A DNA stretch of 64,000 nt. It comes from Adiantum capillus-veneris (Eukaryota > Streptophyta > Polypodiopsida > Polypodiales > Pteridaceae). The notes beneath the pieces were generated by a model. It was not told the DNA's origin, did not search any database, and saw nothing but the letters and a program-made list of their open reading frames with translations. The DNA lies in contig CM043957.1 in assembly GCA_014529385.2 (NCBI GenBank), positions 84,117,381-84,181,380 of the forward strand, read 5' to 3'. Shown here piece by piece: positions 1 through 11,126 of this stretch (position 1 is its first letter; each line of letters opens with the position of its first letter). The position numbers and the translations under genes were made by a program.

Positions 1-1
1 T

Positions 2-667
2 TTGCAATCTATTACTCCATATGAAGCATGGCATGATAGAAAGCCTTCTATTAAGCACATGCGTGTTTTTGGTTGTTTGGAATATGCTTTGGTGCCACAA
101 GTCCAGCATAGAAAATTGGATGATAAGGCTGTCAAATGTATTTTTGTTGGTTATAGTGATGAAAGCAAAGGTTACAGGTTGTATCATCCGCAAACAAAAC
201 GTATTCTGGTTTCTCGTGATGTAGTGTTTGTGGAAGATTTTTTTCAGCCCTTTCTGTCATATACTAGAAACAGTAAAGTAAGCTCAAAGGACATTTATGA
301 CACTTTGTTGCCTCTTTTCAGTGGTGGAAATACAAATGTAAGTTCCAATGAGGCAAAAGTACAGACTATGGGGGTTTCTAAAAATGTTCTACATCAGCCT
401 ATTACTGATGCAGATGTACATGATGTACTTGATGAGGAAACGGCTGAAAATGAGCAGGCTAGCGGTATGCGAAAATGGCTGGTGCACACTTTGCGTGACA
501 GTAAATTGGATGCACCTTTGTCTAGTCGTACTCGTTCAGGCTCTTGCCATGCATCTTATGCATCAGATTGTTATGCTTTGGCTGTGTCTAGCTTACATGA
601 TGTTGAGGAGCCTCTGTCTTTTCATGAAGCACAGAATTCAGAAAATTGGATGGCTGCCATGCAATAA
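2..667 (+). pseudogene. Copia integrase C-terminal part and linker, left copy
   Basis: The frame matches the end of a Ty1/Copia integrase core and its C-terminal GKGY-type region, with the segment ITPYEAWHDRKPS, then VFGCLEYALVP and a typical CIFVGYSDESKGYRLY block. These are family hallmarks of proteins that insert retroelement cDNA. It ends at an in-frame TAA in the linker before reverse transcriptase. The same region at 18155-18849 has different stops, so the lesions arose separately after duplication. No functional protein is expected. Confidence 0.85.
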
Positions 668-689
668 TAATATGATGCACTCATAGAAA

Positions 690-1451
690 ATGGCACATGG
701 ACTTTATGTGATTTGCCTCTTGGCAAAAAGGCCATTGGTACGAAGTGGGTTTACAAGTTGAAACGCAAGCCGGATGGTTGGTGAGACTGGATGGTTTACT
801 ATGCATCTTCTATGTGCATTGGCAGCTCATTTAGGTTGGGATGTACATCAATCAGACATTGTTACTGCTTTCTTGAATGGTGACATATTTGAGGAAGTTT
901 ATGTAACGCAGCCTCGCGGTTTTGTCATAAAAGGACAAGAGGACAAAGTGTGCAAATGTAAGAAGGCTTTCTATGGGTTGAAGCAATCTCCTCATGCTTG
1001 GTATGAGAAAGCTGACACTCATTTGGTTAAACGAGGCTTTCGTAACAGTCCTACAGAAAGCACATTGTATGTAAAGCGTGAGGCTGATGTACTTCTCATT
1101 GTGGTTCTTTATGTTGATGATTTGTTGATCACTGGACCAAATGAGAGACATATTGCTGAATTTATGGCTGATTTGAATGCTACTTTCAAGATGAAAGATT
1201 TGGGGTTGTTGCATCATTACTTGGGTATACAGTTTAAGCAGTGTGATGGTGGTATTGCCTTGTGTCAGAAAAGTTACATAGAGACATTGCTATGTAAGTT
1301 TGGACTTGAGGATTGCAAACCTATTGCCACTCCCATGGAAACAGGTTTGAAGTTGAGTCTACATGATGCTGGCGATCCTGGTGATGTCACTCTTTATCAA
1401 ACTGTTGTTGGCTGCCTCATTTATGTATGCAACACGAGGCTGGATATTTAG
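690..1451 (+). pseudogene. Copia reverse transcriptase remnant, left copy
   Basis: The RT hallmarks are FYGLKQSPHAWYEK, the catalytic YVDDLL at about 1111-1128, and the HHYLGIQF block. About 95 bp of the RT amino-terminal end is missing near 785-790 compared with 18940-19045. The frame stops at a TAG at 1449-1451, where the right copy reads glutamine. Reverse transcriptase would copy the element RNA into DNA in a virus-like particle; this copy is inactive. Confidence 0.88.
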
Positions 1452-2078
1452 TTTGCAGTCTCACAGGTCAGCAAATTTATGCATAGCCCAAGGTCTACGC
1501 ATTAGCAGGCTTTCAAGAGTATTTTCCGCTACCTTAGTGGCACTTTACATCTTGGCTTGTTTTATCCCAAGGGGGAATCATTGCCGCCAGAATTACATGC
1601 TTTTTCGTTCTCAGATTGGGCTGGTTGTTTTGACACGCGAGTGTCTACAAGTGGTTTTTGTTTCATGCTTTGCAGTTCATGTATATCATGGTTGAGCAAG
1701 AATCAACCTACTGTGGCCACTTCGAGTTGTGAGGTTGAGTACAGGGCAATCTTCATAGGTACGGTTGATTAAGTATGGCTCAGACGCCTTATGGCTGATT
1801 TGGGTGTTCGACAGGACACAGCCAACACTATCTACACTGACAGTCAGAGCCCATTGGCAGTTGCGAGGAACCCAGTTTTTCATGCTCGCACAAAGCACAT
1901 TGAGGTGCATTACCACTATGTCAGGGAGAGGCTCTCATCAGGAGAGCTCAGCTTGGCTTATGTGCCAACACAAGACAACCTTGCAGATCTTTTCACAAAG
2001 GCATTGTCTCGTGAGAAGCTTGAAGATTTCCACAAAGCTTTAGGCTTACTCCCCTTTGTGGACCGATCATGTCCTTAG
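1452..2078 (+). pseudogene. Copia RNase H remnant, left copy
   Basis: This continues the RT after the stop at 1449. Frameshifts separate the blocks, but the RNase H signature is clear: the YTDSQSPLAVARNP segment, then KHIEVHYHYVRERL and the NLADLFTKAL ending typical of Ty1/Copia. The stop comes just before a purine tract (about 2130-2141) and the 3' LTR, which is the expected position. The closest relative is 19680-20312 in the right copy. Confidence 0.87.
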
Positions 2079-2141
2079 GGCATGACACTTCCCTTTACTC
2101 ATGTGCCAGCTCTCGTTCACCACATCAGTCCAGGGGGGATT

Positions 2142-2368
2142 TGTTACCATATACATGTGGTAGTGATGTGTGTGAACACACTAGGACCGCCGAGGCATTT
2201 TTTCACTCTTTAGGAGGTTTTTTCTCCCGAGCTTTGTATATACACCCATCACTCTAGGGCTATCTATCTTTCCATTACACACTAAGTAACACACTCTCCA
2301 TTGTGTGCCTTGAGCTTCCTTCCTCTTCTCCAAGCTGTGTGTGTTTCTCTGCAACCCTAATTCCAACA
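2142..2368 (+). repeat. Copia 3' LTR (227 bp), left copy
   Basis: It starts TGTTACCATA after the purine tract CAGGGGGGAT and ends TTCCAACA, with normal TG...CA ends. It contains a TATATA-type stretch near 2235. Near-identical copies lie at 20388-20614 and 7443-7664. The copy at 7443 is followed by a primer binding site, which confirms the right end. Downstream is not a second target duplication but gene-like sequence. Confidence 0.93.
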
Positions 2369-2426
2369 TTTGAGAGGTACACAAAATGCCTGCAGGTAAT
2401 GCAACGGAAACACACACACACACACA

Positions 2427-2935
2427 CTACTGGTCCACTGCCTCTTCCCGCCATACCTGCTCGCATACTTGAGAAGCATGCTTGAATACATCTTCACAAG
2501 TCTTGGAAAGGAGCTTTAGTTTTTCAAGAACCTTCAAGTTTTGTATCTTCTGAGACTTGAGGTGCTGAAAGCAATCAATGCCATAGACAACCAGAGTCTC
2601 ATGATTAACTTGAATCTTGGACTCCCCTCTATGTCCAATTTGGAGAAACAATTGTACTAGTGCACTGAGCCTGTCATCATCTTGAAGCTTCTCTATCTCT
2701 CTTTGCATGGGGTTGTCATTTCTCTGATTTCTCGCCTGTATTCTAACAGCAACCCCTTGTATTGGCTGGTTCTCCAGCTCCGTCATTACAGTAGCCTGCA
2801 TAGGACGACTTCAAGCATAAGCTCGGAGGTTAACATGACAAGGGAGGCCCCTCAACTCCATCTCTAAACCATCATCATGCTCCAGTCTCTCTCTCACTCG
2901 CTCTCTCCCTCGCCTTCTCTTGCCTGCAGTTGTCA
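2427..2935 (-). pseudogene. Antisense host-gene fragment (5' UTR, exon, splice donor), left copy
   Basis: On the minus strand a purine-rich leader (2880-2935) precedes an ATG at 2859-2861. The frame then runs 145 codons to 2427 with one internal TGA at 2811-2813. The composition is ordinary cytosolic protein (QREIEKLQDDDRLSALVQLF, then a Lys/Leu-rich helical stretch), unlike gag or pol. A good splice donor, CAG|GTATGG, lies at 2455-2458. I do not recognise the family. The matching piece at 20669-21177 shares the TGA, so it was already broken before the duplication. It looks like a genomic (intron-bearing) capture inside an LTR element. Confidence 0.6.
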
Positions 2936-2939
2936 GCCG

Positions 2940-5474
2940 AGTTTTTCAAAAAATGTAAAATAGAACGAGAAGAGTGTTGCATTAAGGCAAGATGAGGTTC
3001 CCACTCGTAATGTCGCTATAAAAAAGATAAAAAATAAAAAATGAGGCCATAGATTATGTCAACCACGTTGGACAGTAGTGAGCCGGTCACAAATTCAAAA
3101 TTGTCTTGAGCGCAAATTTCCACATTATTCCTTAGTACAAAATTCAAAGTTTTCATTGATTTAGAGAAGCACAAAAGATTTAAACACTGCACTTTTTCAC
3201 TACCATTGGTGTAATATTTGGCAATTCAAGGAGCATACAATTTCTTCATGTGTGCTTTGATTTGGCTCATACGTGACCTAGTGCTAGGTTTTATTGAAGT
3301 TTTCATTGCAATAAAAGGAAAAGTGCTTTGGGCATACACATGCGTTTTGTTGAGAGCGACTTTAGATAATGAATTGACTTTAGAAAATCATTGGAAAGCA
3401 TTAAAATTGAGCATGTTTGATAGCCAAAAGAGATCATTAAAGTTTGGGCTTGGCATTATTATGCATTCTTTAGGTGTTTGATTTGATGCAAATCACTACA
3501 TAGCACTGACCATTGAGATTTTTAAATAATCATAGGAGAGACGTATCATTTTGAGTTTGTGATTGATCATGAAATTTTTAGTGCTTGTGTTGAATGACAA
3601 ATATTTTTATGCACTAACAATTGAGCTTCATTTCAAATAGTGATTGGCAAAGTGGGATTCCATTGCAGATACGAGATGTCGGCATTGCAAAATATTGCAA
3701 AACTTGGCTATTTAGAGCCATTCCTTTTCTTTGGATTAAAAGTTGTATAAATTCTAGCTCTAAGTTTTGTCTAAATGCAAATGTTTTTATTTGAGCTAGT
3801 GTTTACCCAACTTGTTTGAGTGCTTTCAAGTACAGAATTTGGCTATTGAGAGCCATTCATTTTCATTTCATCAAGTTGCAATCATCTCTTCCTCTAAAAT
3901 TGTAAAATTTCATGTGAGCTAGTTGTTAACCAACTTGTTTGGAACTTTTAAATTGTAAAATTCGGCTTTCAAGAGCCACTTCATTTTCATCAAAGTTGCA
4001 TTATTTTCAGCTCTTGGCTTGTTTTAAATTCCATACTTCAAGTGAGCTAGAAACTAATCAACTTTTGAATCATGCATGAGAGACTTTAAATTGCAAATTT
4101 ACTTATGTAGAAGCCCATTCTCTCTCATTTTAATGTGTATACATAAATTTGCTATCAAAGAGCACCATGTGCATAATCAAAGGCACTTTTTTCCCTTGGG
4201 TTTTTTTCCTTTGGTAAATTTGAGTATGCAAGACCCTACCTTTAGGTTTTCATTAATGTTTTTTTTGCGTGTTTTTGGCTTTCAATAAATGGCTTTTGTA
4301 TCTTGTGTTTTCACTTAGCTTCAAAAAAGTTGAATTGTAATAAAAAGATCAAGAGACTTCTCTACAAAGGGGATGCTTGCTCAAGGCAAGGATGCTCAAA
4401 AGAGCATGAATAGGTGTAATCCTTCCATGATTTTGCTCTTTTGTTCATCTCTCCATTCTCTATGCTTGGTTTAAGTAATTTTTGCTTCTAAGCTATGGTT
4501 CTTTCATGTTCAAAATCTAGGCATACCAAAGCTTCAACACTTTGCTTTGTGAATATTAGCTCATCAAAAAATTAGCTTTTATGTGTGCTAATCATAGATA
4601 ATTGGCCTTGACCTTAGGTTAATCTAGGTTCATTCTCATTAGTCCTAGACTTAATACTCCATTCATTTTTAACATGACATAGGGCTATGATTAGGCCTTT
4701 AGTCCATCTACCATTAGCATTTCATGTTGGAAGCAATAAAAAAGTGCTAAAAAATGAATCAATGAAGCAAAAATGTGTCAAGAAAAAGTAGCAAAAATGC
4801 TACTAGACACATGAAAAGAAAATTTCTATGTTATGTTGGGTCTATGTGAGGCCTAGCGCCTTATTGTCACTTGGCAGGCGACGGGAATAACCTTGGCTCG
4901 CTTGGTCAAGGACCTAAACCGATGTGTTGGGCTGATAGGGGTTAGCCATAACCTTGGTAGTCTAGTAGATTATTGGAACACTTTTTGTATTGTGCTTTAA
5001 TTTTTCAATGAATGACAAAAACAAAACTTCCATGCACTTTACAAAGCTGTGACAATGTACTAATAGATTAGGAGCCTTTTTATAGCCCGTAAACATGATA
5101 GACTTAAATGATTTATTAAGATTGGTCACATAGTTTCTAGGCTAGTAGGTTTATGAACTTGCATTAGCCTATGCTCATAACTAATTGCTTGTGTTTCATG
5201 CATAAAACTGAAATTTCAAGTGGTTTAATCTTCATGATAGTTGAGTGTTTTTTTGCTTTATGTTGTCTAGTTTTTACTATGATTCACCCATCTTTTAGAA
5301 GCAAAAAATTCACTTTGCATGATTGCTCATTGTACTTCATGTTTTTACCCTTGTTGCTCTCTGATGCTCATTACATGTTTTTATGTTTTGCAACTCAACA
5401 TTTCTTCCATGGACTTGCTTTCTACCATGTCACCGTGTTTTGCTTCACCGGCATACGAGAACGTGCGCCAAATT
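2940..5474 (+). other. Non-coding 3' interior of composite element, left copy
   Basis: There is no coding potential; the short open frames are low-complexity chance frames. From about 3560 the sequence is colinear with the interior of the 5.4 kb element at about 48050-50000, including repeated motifs of the type GCTA(T/A)TTAGAGCCATTC and the block at 4847-4990. The part before about 3560 has no counterpart there and may be captured DNA. The stretch ends at the purine tract. Confidence 0.75.
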
Positions 5475-5487
5475 AGGAAGGGGGGAA
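5475..5487 (+). other. Polypurine tract of composite element, left copy
   Basis: The run AGGAAGGGGGGAA lies directly before the LTR start TGTTAGC, the expected place for plus-strand DNA priming. It is conserved at 23805-23818 and 50005-50018. Confidence 0.85.
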
Positions 5488-6458
5488 TGTTAGCAACGGC
5501 TAACACAGGCTACACCGAATATGCATCAAGCGGGAGATATGCTATGGATGTGACTTACTATTTCCTACTCACTTTGTATGAGTCTTCGGCTCATTGGGAG
5601 TTCCAAAGTTGTATATGTTAAATAGAGGGCTCAAACTTAAACCCATAGTAAAAGGGATTGTGGTTAAAAGGAAGCCTTTATGCAAGGAGGCTTCATTCTT
5701 GAGTATCCACTCTTGAGGATCTACTTTTGAGAGCTCCTTCTCCCTTGAGTGTTCACTCTATGGATGGCCTAGCCTTGAGCTTAATGCCCATGCTTAAGAG
5801 GCTACTGCTAATCCATTGTAATTAGAGAACCATTCTTAATTTAATCTCTACTTTCTCATTAGTGTACTTCTCCTCCATTCCATTATGTCATGAAGTAGTT
5901 TCACCTTTCTCATTATTCTAGATTTGAGTTTGTGCATTAACTTCTTAATATTAACCACTCTTATCCTTCTATGAGCATTCGATTTGCGATATTTAGCATC
6001 ACTAAATAGGTTGATTAAGTAGGGTCTTAATCTTGTAATTAGTGTGTGTGCCCTGTTGTTTGCTTGTGTGTGGATAGGTTTTATGAAACTCTAGCACCAT
6101 TCACCTCGTGTGTGTAGCTATTGATGAAGTGCCTTGATTGGCAAGCGATGATTGGAGAGGCCAACACCAATGCAATTAGTGTGTGCTTATCATTAGTGTG
6201 CTTTGGGTTTTTAGTCTATGGTAAGTCGGACTTCGGTGGGTTTGATGTGTGCAGGAGTTGATTGATTAGTGATTAGAGTATTATTAGAGTTAGTCTTGTC
6301 TTGGCTAATCTCTACTTGCATTCGATGATCATACTCATGAATCCTCTTATTCTATTCATCCGATGCTCGTGCTTCCACGCCCTAGCCGGGTTGCCGATCC
6401 ACGGATTGATAATTTTGTGTGGATTGCGATTAGGTGATTGCTACAACGCCTTCCAACA
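5488..6458 (+). repeat. Composite element 3' LTR (971 bp), left copy
   Basis: It starts TGTTAGCAAC and ends TTCCAACA. Homologous LTRs lie at 13658-14637 and 23819-24787, and more distantly at 45593-46545 and 50019-50981. The position where the 5.4 kb element has TATAAAA reads GGTTAAAAGG here, so the TATA box appears to be lost. It is followed by the chromovirus target bases GAATA. Confidence 0.92.
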
Positions 6459-6737
6459 GAATAGAAGAGAGGGTCTTTCAACACCAAAACAATACCGGCT
6501 CCTGTCTTCTAATAGCTCAATAGTGGTTAAGCCGTAGCCAAGCCCCATAGGACTCCACTATTAAGACCATAGCTCTCATGATGATGCCCCGTTATTTGTA
6601 CGAAGCAGGTGCACTGCAAGGCTAAGAAATCCCTATTCTACTTACTCAATTTCAATTAATAATACCAACCATTTATAGCTAGCTTGAGGACCTCCCTTCT
6701 TGAGAAAGAAAAGAGAAACCTTGTGCTCTGATACCAA
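6459..6737 (-). other. Chromovirus leader with tRNA-Met primer binding site
   Basis: Read on the minus strand, this is the untranslated leader that follows a 5' LTR. The primer binding site is the complement of 6725-6736, TGGTATCAGAGC, one base from the LTR edge at 6738. Homologous leaders lie at 24788-25077, 30960-31238 and 38090-38363. Its presence left of the LTR at 6738 shows that this LTR also serves as the 5' LTR of an element extending to the left. Confidence 0.88.
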
Positions 6738-8334
6738 TGTAACATTCAATGGCCTAAAAACTTGTGTATAGCAGAAAATAGCATAAACATAGTGAGCATT
6801 TCATTAGATTAGATTTCTAATGAGCATTTCATTAGATTAGATTCCTAATGAGCATAGCAAGAGTGCTTGGATAGAGAGAGCAACAAAAATCATGACACCT
6901 AGTTAGATAGGCATGAACAATACTCAAAGAGAGAGAAAAATTAAGCTATTGACAACAGTTGAGGACCCGATTTACATGGAGCCGGTCAACCCCCCCAAAA
7001 GGTTTTGTATTATAAGTTTCCCCCATCAAAGGAGACATTTTACAATACAATACTTTGTGTTCCTTCAATAACTAGCTAGTGCCATGAAGATGGAAGCTTC
7101 AAGCACTAAGAAAACACTTTAAAACACAACATTAATTCCCTCACGGTCTCAGTTCCAAGACCTCACACACCTTCGAAGAGGGTGAGAGCTAGCGAGGTAT
7201 GAGAGTAGATTGAGAGGAAGAAGGAGTAGTCTTACGAGAAAGATGTATATTTCCTCTCATAATCACTCATAATAGCTTAGCATAGCTTAGTAATTAGCAT
7301 GATAGACGAGATAAGTATGCATTCAAGCTTGGCTCTCGGTTGGATTTGCATCCCAAAGCCAAGAGTTGTTGGTGTAGGCCTCCCTTCTCACAAGCTTGGA
7401 GTAGATGATGAGCTTTCCATTGAAGCTTGAGAAGGAGACAGATGTTACCATATACATGTGGTAGTGATGTGTGTGAACACACTAGGACCGTCGGGGCATT
7501 TTTTCCCTCTTTAGGAGGTTTTTTCCCCCGTCACTCTAGGGCTATCACTCTAGGGCTATCTATCTTTCCATTGCACACTAAATAACACTCTCTCTATTGT
7601 GTGCCTTGACCTTCCTTCGTCTTCTCCAAGCTGTGTGTGTTTCTCTGCAACCCTAATTCCAACAATTGGTATCAGAGCAGGTTGCGTTGCGTCCTCCCGG
7701 GCTTAGTCGCCAGCTGCTCCAATACACACCTGCTCCCTTTCTCCGATTTCAGTGAGCTTTGGCGAGCGTTCGCAGGTCGACAAATACTTCGGGTAAGCTC
7801 GTAGAGCTTGGTGTGCTCAGATTTTTGATTTGGGCTCATTTCGGCCTCCGTTTCCACTACAGGCAGTACTGCACAGGCTATTTTGTCATTTTGTGCAGAA
7901 TTTCTATCAATCCCGTTTTCTGCATAACAGGTGCCTAATAGTCTTCTACGGTTTGTGCTACATAGCACGTATTGTTTCCGCTCCATTTTCCCTATTTTCG
8001 AGCAGTTTTCATATCAGGTGCAGCATTTACCACAAGCATCCCACAAGCATCCAATTTTACCTAGGGTTACCTAGGGTTCGACCATTGGACACAACCTTTG
8101 AATTTGGAACCTTGGTATTTTGGAAGTCTTAATGGGGTGAACCTTAGGGTCTTTGAAGCCCATTGTTTGCATGTTGCTCGTTTGCAGATGCCCCCCCCTT
8201 TGGATCCCTACTGTGACCGGTCTGCCAGCTTAACCAATATTCTAGATTTTTCTTCCCTGGTACTTCCCCATATTAAATGATCGGTTTAACATGAGAAAAT
8301 CATTTAGGAGAATTAGATATTAGTTATTATGACA
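6738..8334 (-). repeat. Chromovirus LTR shared by two tandem elements
   Basis: The plus-strand edges are TGTAACATTC and TTATGACA; on the minus strand the LTR reads TGTCATAA...GTTACA. On the right it is preceded (minus sense) by a purine tract, so it is the 3' LTR of the element at 8335-25077. On the left it is followed by a primer site, so it is also the 5' LTR of the partial element to the left. The middle has been replaced by Copia DNA (7443 to about 8038), whereas the partner LTR at 25078-26765 is unbroken. Confidence 0.92.
7443..8038 (+). mobile_element. Truncated Copia: 5' LTR, primer site and leader
   Basis: The LTR is 7443-7664 (TGTTACCATA...TTCCAACA), followed by a primer binding site TGGTATCAGAGC at 7667-7678 and about 360 bp of leader. 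The sequence then jumps back into chromovirus LTR at about 8039. Compared with the partner LTR, host positions equivalent to 25757-26455 are missing. The insertion was therefore followed by a deletion that took the Copia interior and 3' LTR with part of the host LTR. No coding sequence remains. It is the same family as the Copia inside the composite. Confidence 0.85.
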
Positions 8335-8690
8335 TTACCTCTCTCCTGAATTCATAGTCGTCCTCGACTAGGGGGTAGACAAGATAAATCCTATTCATTA
8401 GTCCTTGTTCTAGCGGGTAGAGGATCCCTATCTTACCCTACGACATCGTTCCAGATTGGATGACTAATCCATTTGCTGCTTGAGAGCCTAAGCTGCTACA
8501 AGCATGTCTGCGCATTAGTCCTATCAATCTTCCATAGTAGAGTGACAAGCTCTACTTGGTGTTTGGGAGACGTCGTCTCCGCAAACTTGATTCTAAGCAT
8601 GCATACTACTTAACATTTGTGCACAATAAAGAAAAAGAGAGTCTTATAAGACAAAAACTTTGTTCATGTTTTAAACATTTGTACATTTTC
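8335..8690 (-). other. Chromovirus polypurine tract and 3' untranslated region
   Basis: The purine tract on the minus strand is the complement of 8335-8350 (AGGAGAGAGG core), abutting the LTR. The rest, up to the end of the chromodomain frame at 8691, is non-coding. The counterpart in the second element is 32897-33251. Confidence 0.8.
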
Positions 8691-9008
8691 TTACTCTAGG
8701 GAAGCATTGTAAGCATTGACAAGGGTTAGGTTATCCTTTAATTGAATGCCTTGCATCCATCTAGCATCTTCAAAAGGATAGTTCTTAAATTTAATAAGAT
8801 ATCGTCGGATAATCTTACCGCCTCTCAATACCTTGTCTTCATGTCGGAGAATGGACTCGTACTGCAGCACCTCTTCTTGGTCCTCAATCTCTAGTGGGTC
8901 TTCAATAGTTGTTTCTTGAGGTGGCCCTCCTTTGTAAGGCTTTAGTAGGCTCACATTAAAAGCATTGTGTATGAGCCCATGACTGGGCAACTTAAGTTTA
9001 TAGGCCAT
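8691..9008 (-). pseudogene. Chromovirus integrase C-terminus with chromodomain
   Basis: The end of the polyprotein carries the LIHNAFNVSLLKPY segment typical of the chromovirus integrase tail. A chromodomain-like block follows: YESILRHEDKVLRGGKI, then RRYLIKFKNYPFEDARWM. In this family the chromodomain steers integration to modified chromatin. The same domain is at 33252-33551. It is joined to the upstream integrase only through frameshifts. Confidence 0.88.
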
Positions 9009-9324
9009 CTCATTGATTGGTCTAAGAATCTGGAAGGGACCATACTACCTTTTTTGCTAACTTAGCATAGTAATTTTGGTGTCCTGTAGGATTCTTCCCA
9101 TCGTATGCCTTAATCGAGCCTTGGGAAATTTAAGAAAGACCCAATCATTTTCTTTAAAGGCTTCGGCTCTTCTGTGCTTATCAGCAACAGAATTTGGCCT
9201 TTGCTGTGAGATAGAGATAGCATCCTTAATCTTTTGGGAAGATTCTTGTAGGTCTCGGCTATACTCATCTGCAGTAAAGATCTTCTCGTGTACCTTAAGT
9301 AGTAGGGGACTTTTAGATCTTTCC

Positions 9325-9920
9325 TCAATTACCTCGAAAGGTGCTTTTCATGGAGGTATGTACAGTATTATTGTAGGCATATTCCACTAAGGGTAAGTAC
9401 TTCTCCCATTGGGACCTTTGATCTACTTCCGTTACATAGCCTTTTAGTAGATCAAGAATTGTTAGGTTAGCTATTTCACTTTGGCCATCCGTTTGCGGGT
9501 GATAGACCGAAGAGAAGTTTAGGCTTGTCCCTAAATTCTCACAGAGACCCTTCCAGAGATTACTGGTCATTCTAGATCTCTATCCAACACTAAGGACATT
9601 GGCAAGCCATGATACTTGAAGATTTGTGTTATGAAGAGGGTTGCCATTTGATGGGCTTTGATAGTCTTTTTGACATGTATAATATGAGCTTGTTTGTTGA
9701 ACCTGTCTACTATCGTCCATATTCTCGTATTCCCATGGATAGACTTAGGCAATCCAAAGATAAAACCCATGGATATGCTCTCCCATGGTGAATTAGGGAT
9801 TGGCAAAGGTTGAAGCAATCCAGGTTGCAACCCTCTATCAAACTTCATCTTTTGACATACCACACATTTAGAAACATACTCTTGTTTGTTTTCATGGTAG
9901 CCAATAGAAATATGTTTCAA
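9325..9920 (-). pseudogene. Chromovirus integrase core
   Basis: Two overlapping frames together carry the zinc-finger end (CVVCQKMKFDRG), the core segment WTIVDRFNKQAHII, the second acidic site VLDRD and the GQSEIANLTILDLL helix with the catalytic Glu. The first catalytic Asp is replaced: the usual MDFI reads MGFI. The second element keeps MD but has a stop right after it. The copy is therefore catalytically dead as well as frameshifted near 9567. Confidence 0.86.
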
Positions 9921-10073
9921 TCCCTTTTAGGGTACACTGAATCCCTTTGTGACCCACATAAGGAGGAGCGTGAGATTCATACATTACTTTCTCACATAGT
10001 GAGTTAGTAACACATAGTCTATTGCCATAGAGAAGATAACCATCTTGTAAAGTAAATGGTTCCTCTTTCTTCC

Positions 10074-11126
10074 CTAGTGCAAGGGCTCAAATTGCGAAAG
10101 GAAATTTGTCCACCTCATTTGTTTGTCGAAGAGCTTGGTCTGCGTCATGAAGTACTTAAGACTTTGGTGATCCGTCCGCAGAATGAAAGGAGTCCCCAAT
10201 AAATAGTGCTTCCACGAGTCTAAGGCATGTAGAACTACGAGGAGTTCCTTTTCATATATGCCTAAAGTTTGCTCAACAGGATCAAGCCTTCGAATTTCAT
10301 AGGCTATGGTGGGCCCTTCTTTGAAGCAAAACAACTCCAAGGCAATCACCACAAGCGTCACATTGGACCTCAAATGGCTTTGAGAGATCTGACAGTGTAA
10401 GCACAGGTTGAGAGATAAGGTTTTCTTTAAGCTTTTTAAAAGAATTGTTCTCCTTGGTAGACCCGTGATTTGTATGAACTTTTCTTTGAAGCATCTATAG
10501 TATGCACAAATACCTATAAAGCTTCCTAGTTCATGAAGATTCCTTGGATTAGGCTATCCTTTTATTACCTGTAGCTTTGATGGATCCATTTGGATGCCAT
10601 TTTGAGAGATAACGTGACCTAAATACTGAATCTCTTGTAAGAAAAAATCACTGTTCTTTTTATTAATATAAAGTTTATTGTCTCGTAAAACTTGAAATAT
10701 TAATTGGAGGTTTCTTGTGTTCGTCTAGTGAATTAGAGTAGATGATAATATCATCAAAGAACACTCCAGTAAAGGTTCAGTGAGGCCACAAGCGGTTCAA
10801 TGTGGCTAGTGCATTGGTCAAGCCAAAAGGCATGACAATGTATTCGTAAAGACCAAATGTAGTCAAAATGCGGTCTTTACAATGTCTTGACCAACTATCC
10901 TTATTTGATGGTAGCCACTTTTTAGGTCAATTCTATTGAAGTAGGTCGACCCTTGTAGCTTATCAAATAGGTCTTCTACCCATGGAATGGGAAACCTATT
11001 CTTGATAGTGATCCTATTTAGTGCTCTATAGTCAACACACATACGGTATGTGCCGTCTTTCTTTTGCACTAATAATACGGCTGAGCAGAATGGAGATGAG
11101 CTAGGCCTAACCATGCCCTTTTTCAA
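10074..11126 (-). pseudogene. Chromovirus reverse transcriptase and RNase H
   Basis: RT starts with [20 protein letters not shown], then the [15 protein letters not shown] and LKSGYHQIR blocks. The catalytic motif reads FFDDII near 10750. The connection/RNase H part (10074-10494) has TLSDLSKPFEVQCDA and FILRTDHQSLKYFM. Several frameshifts separate the blocks. Compared with the second element, about 140 bp coding for the RNase H end (the HIAGKHNQVADALSRR part) is deleted near 10082. Confidence 0.88.

Larger units (their letters stand above)
1..6458 (+). mobile_element. Composite non-coding LTR element with Copia and gene cargo, left copy (3' part)
   Basis: This is the right-hand part of the composite described at 13658-24787. 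It enters the window inside the Copia integrase. It continues through Copia RT/RNase H and 3' LTR, the antisense gene fragment, about 2.5 kb of spacer, a polypurine tract and a complete 3' LTR (5488-6458). The next five bases are GAATA, the chromovirus target site. The 5' half lies to the left of the window. Confidence 0.85.
1..8334 (-). repeat. Left copy of an 18.34-kb tandem duplication (partial)
   Basis: This whole stretch is repeated at 18154-26765 in the same order: Copia integrase/RT/RNase H, Copia LTR, antisense gene fragment, non-coding spacer, 0.97-kb LTR, chromovirus leader, chromovirus LTR. Both copies have the composite element at the same chromovirus site (GAATA next to its right end), so they are a duplication and not two insertions. 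Differences are scattered substitutions plus a few indels: about 95 bp missing near position 785 here, an extra block near 21620 in the right copy, and a Copia insertion at 7443 only here. The left boundary lies outside the window. Confidence 0.9.

Noticed and set aside
852-1217. 121-codon minus-strand frame, repeated at 19098-19463
   Set aside because: It is the antisense shadow of the Copia RT; it is repeated only because the RT is duplicated.
2401-2430. CA repeat next to the Copia LTR as a possible element end
   Set aside because: It is a short microsatellite of different length in the two copies; the LTR end is already fixed at CCAACA by the copy at 7664 with its primer site.
5171-5621. 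Two overlapping frames of about 100 codons, also at 23610-23952 and 49807-50245
   Set aside because: They straddle the interior/LTR boundary of the non-coding element, differ in frame between copies and have no domain; they recur because the element recurs.
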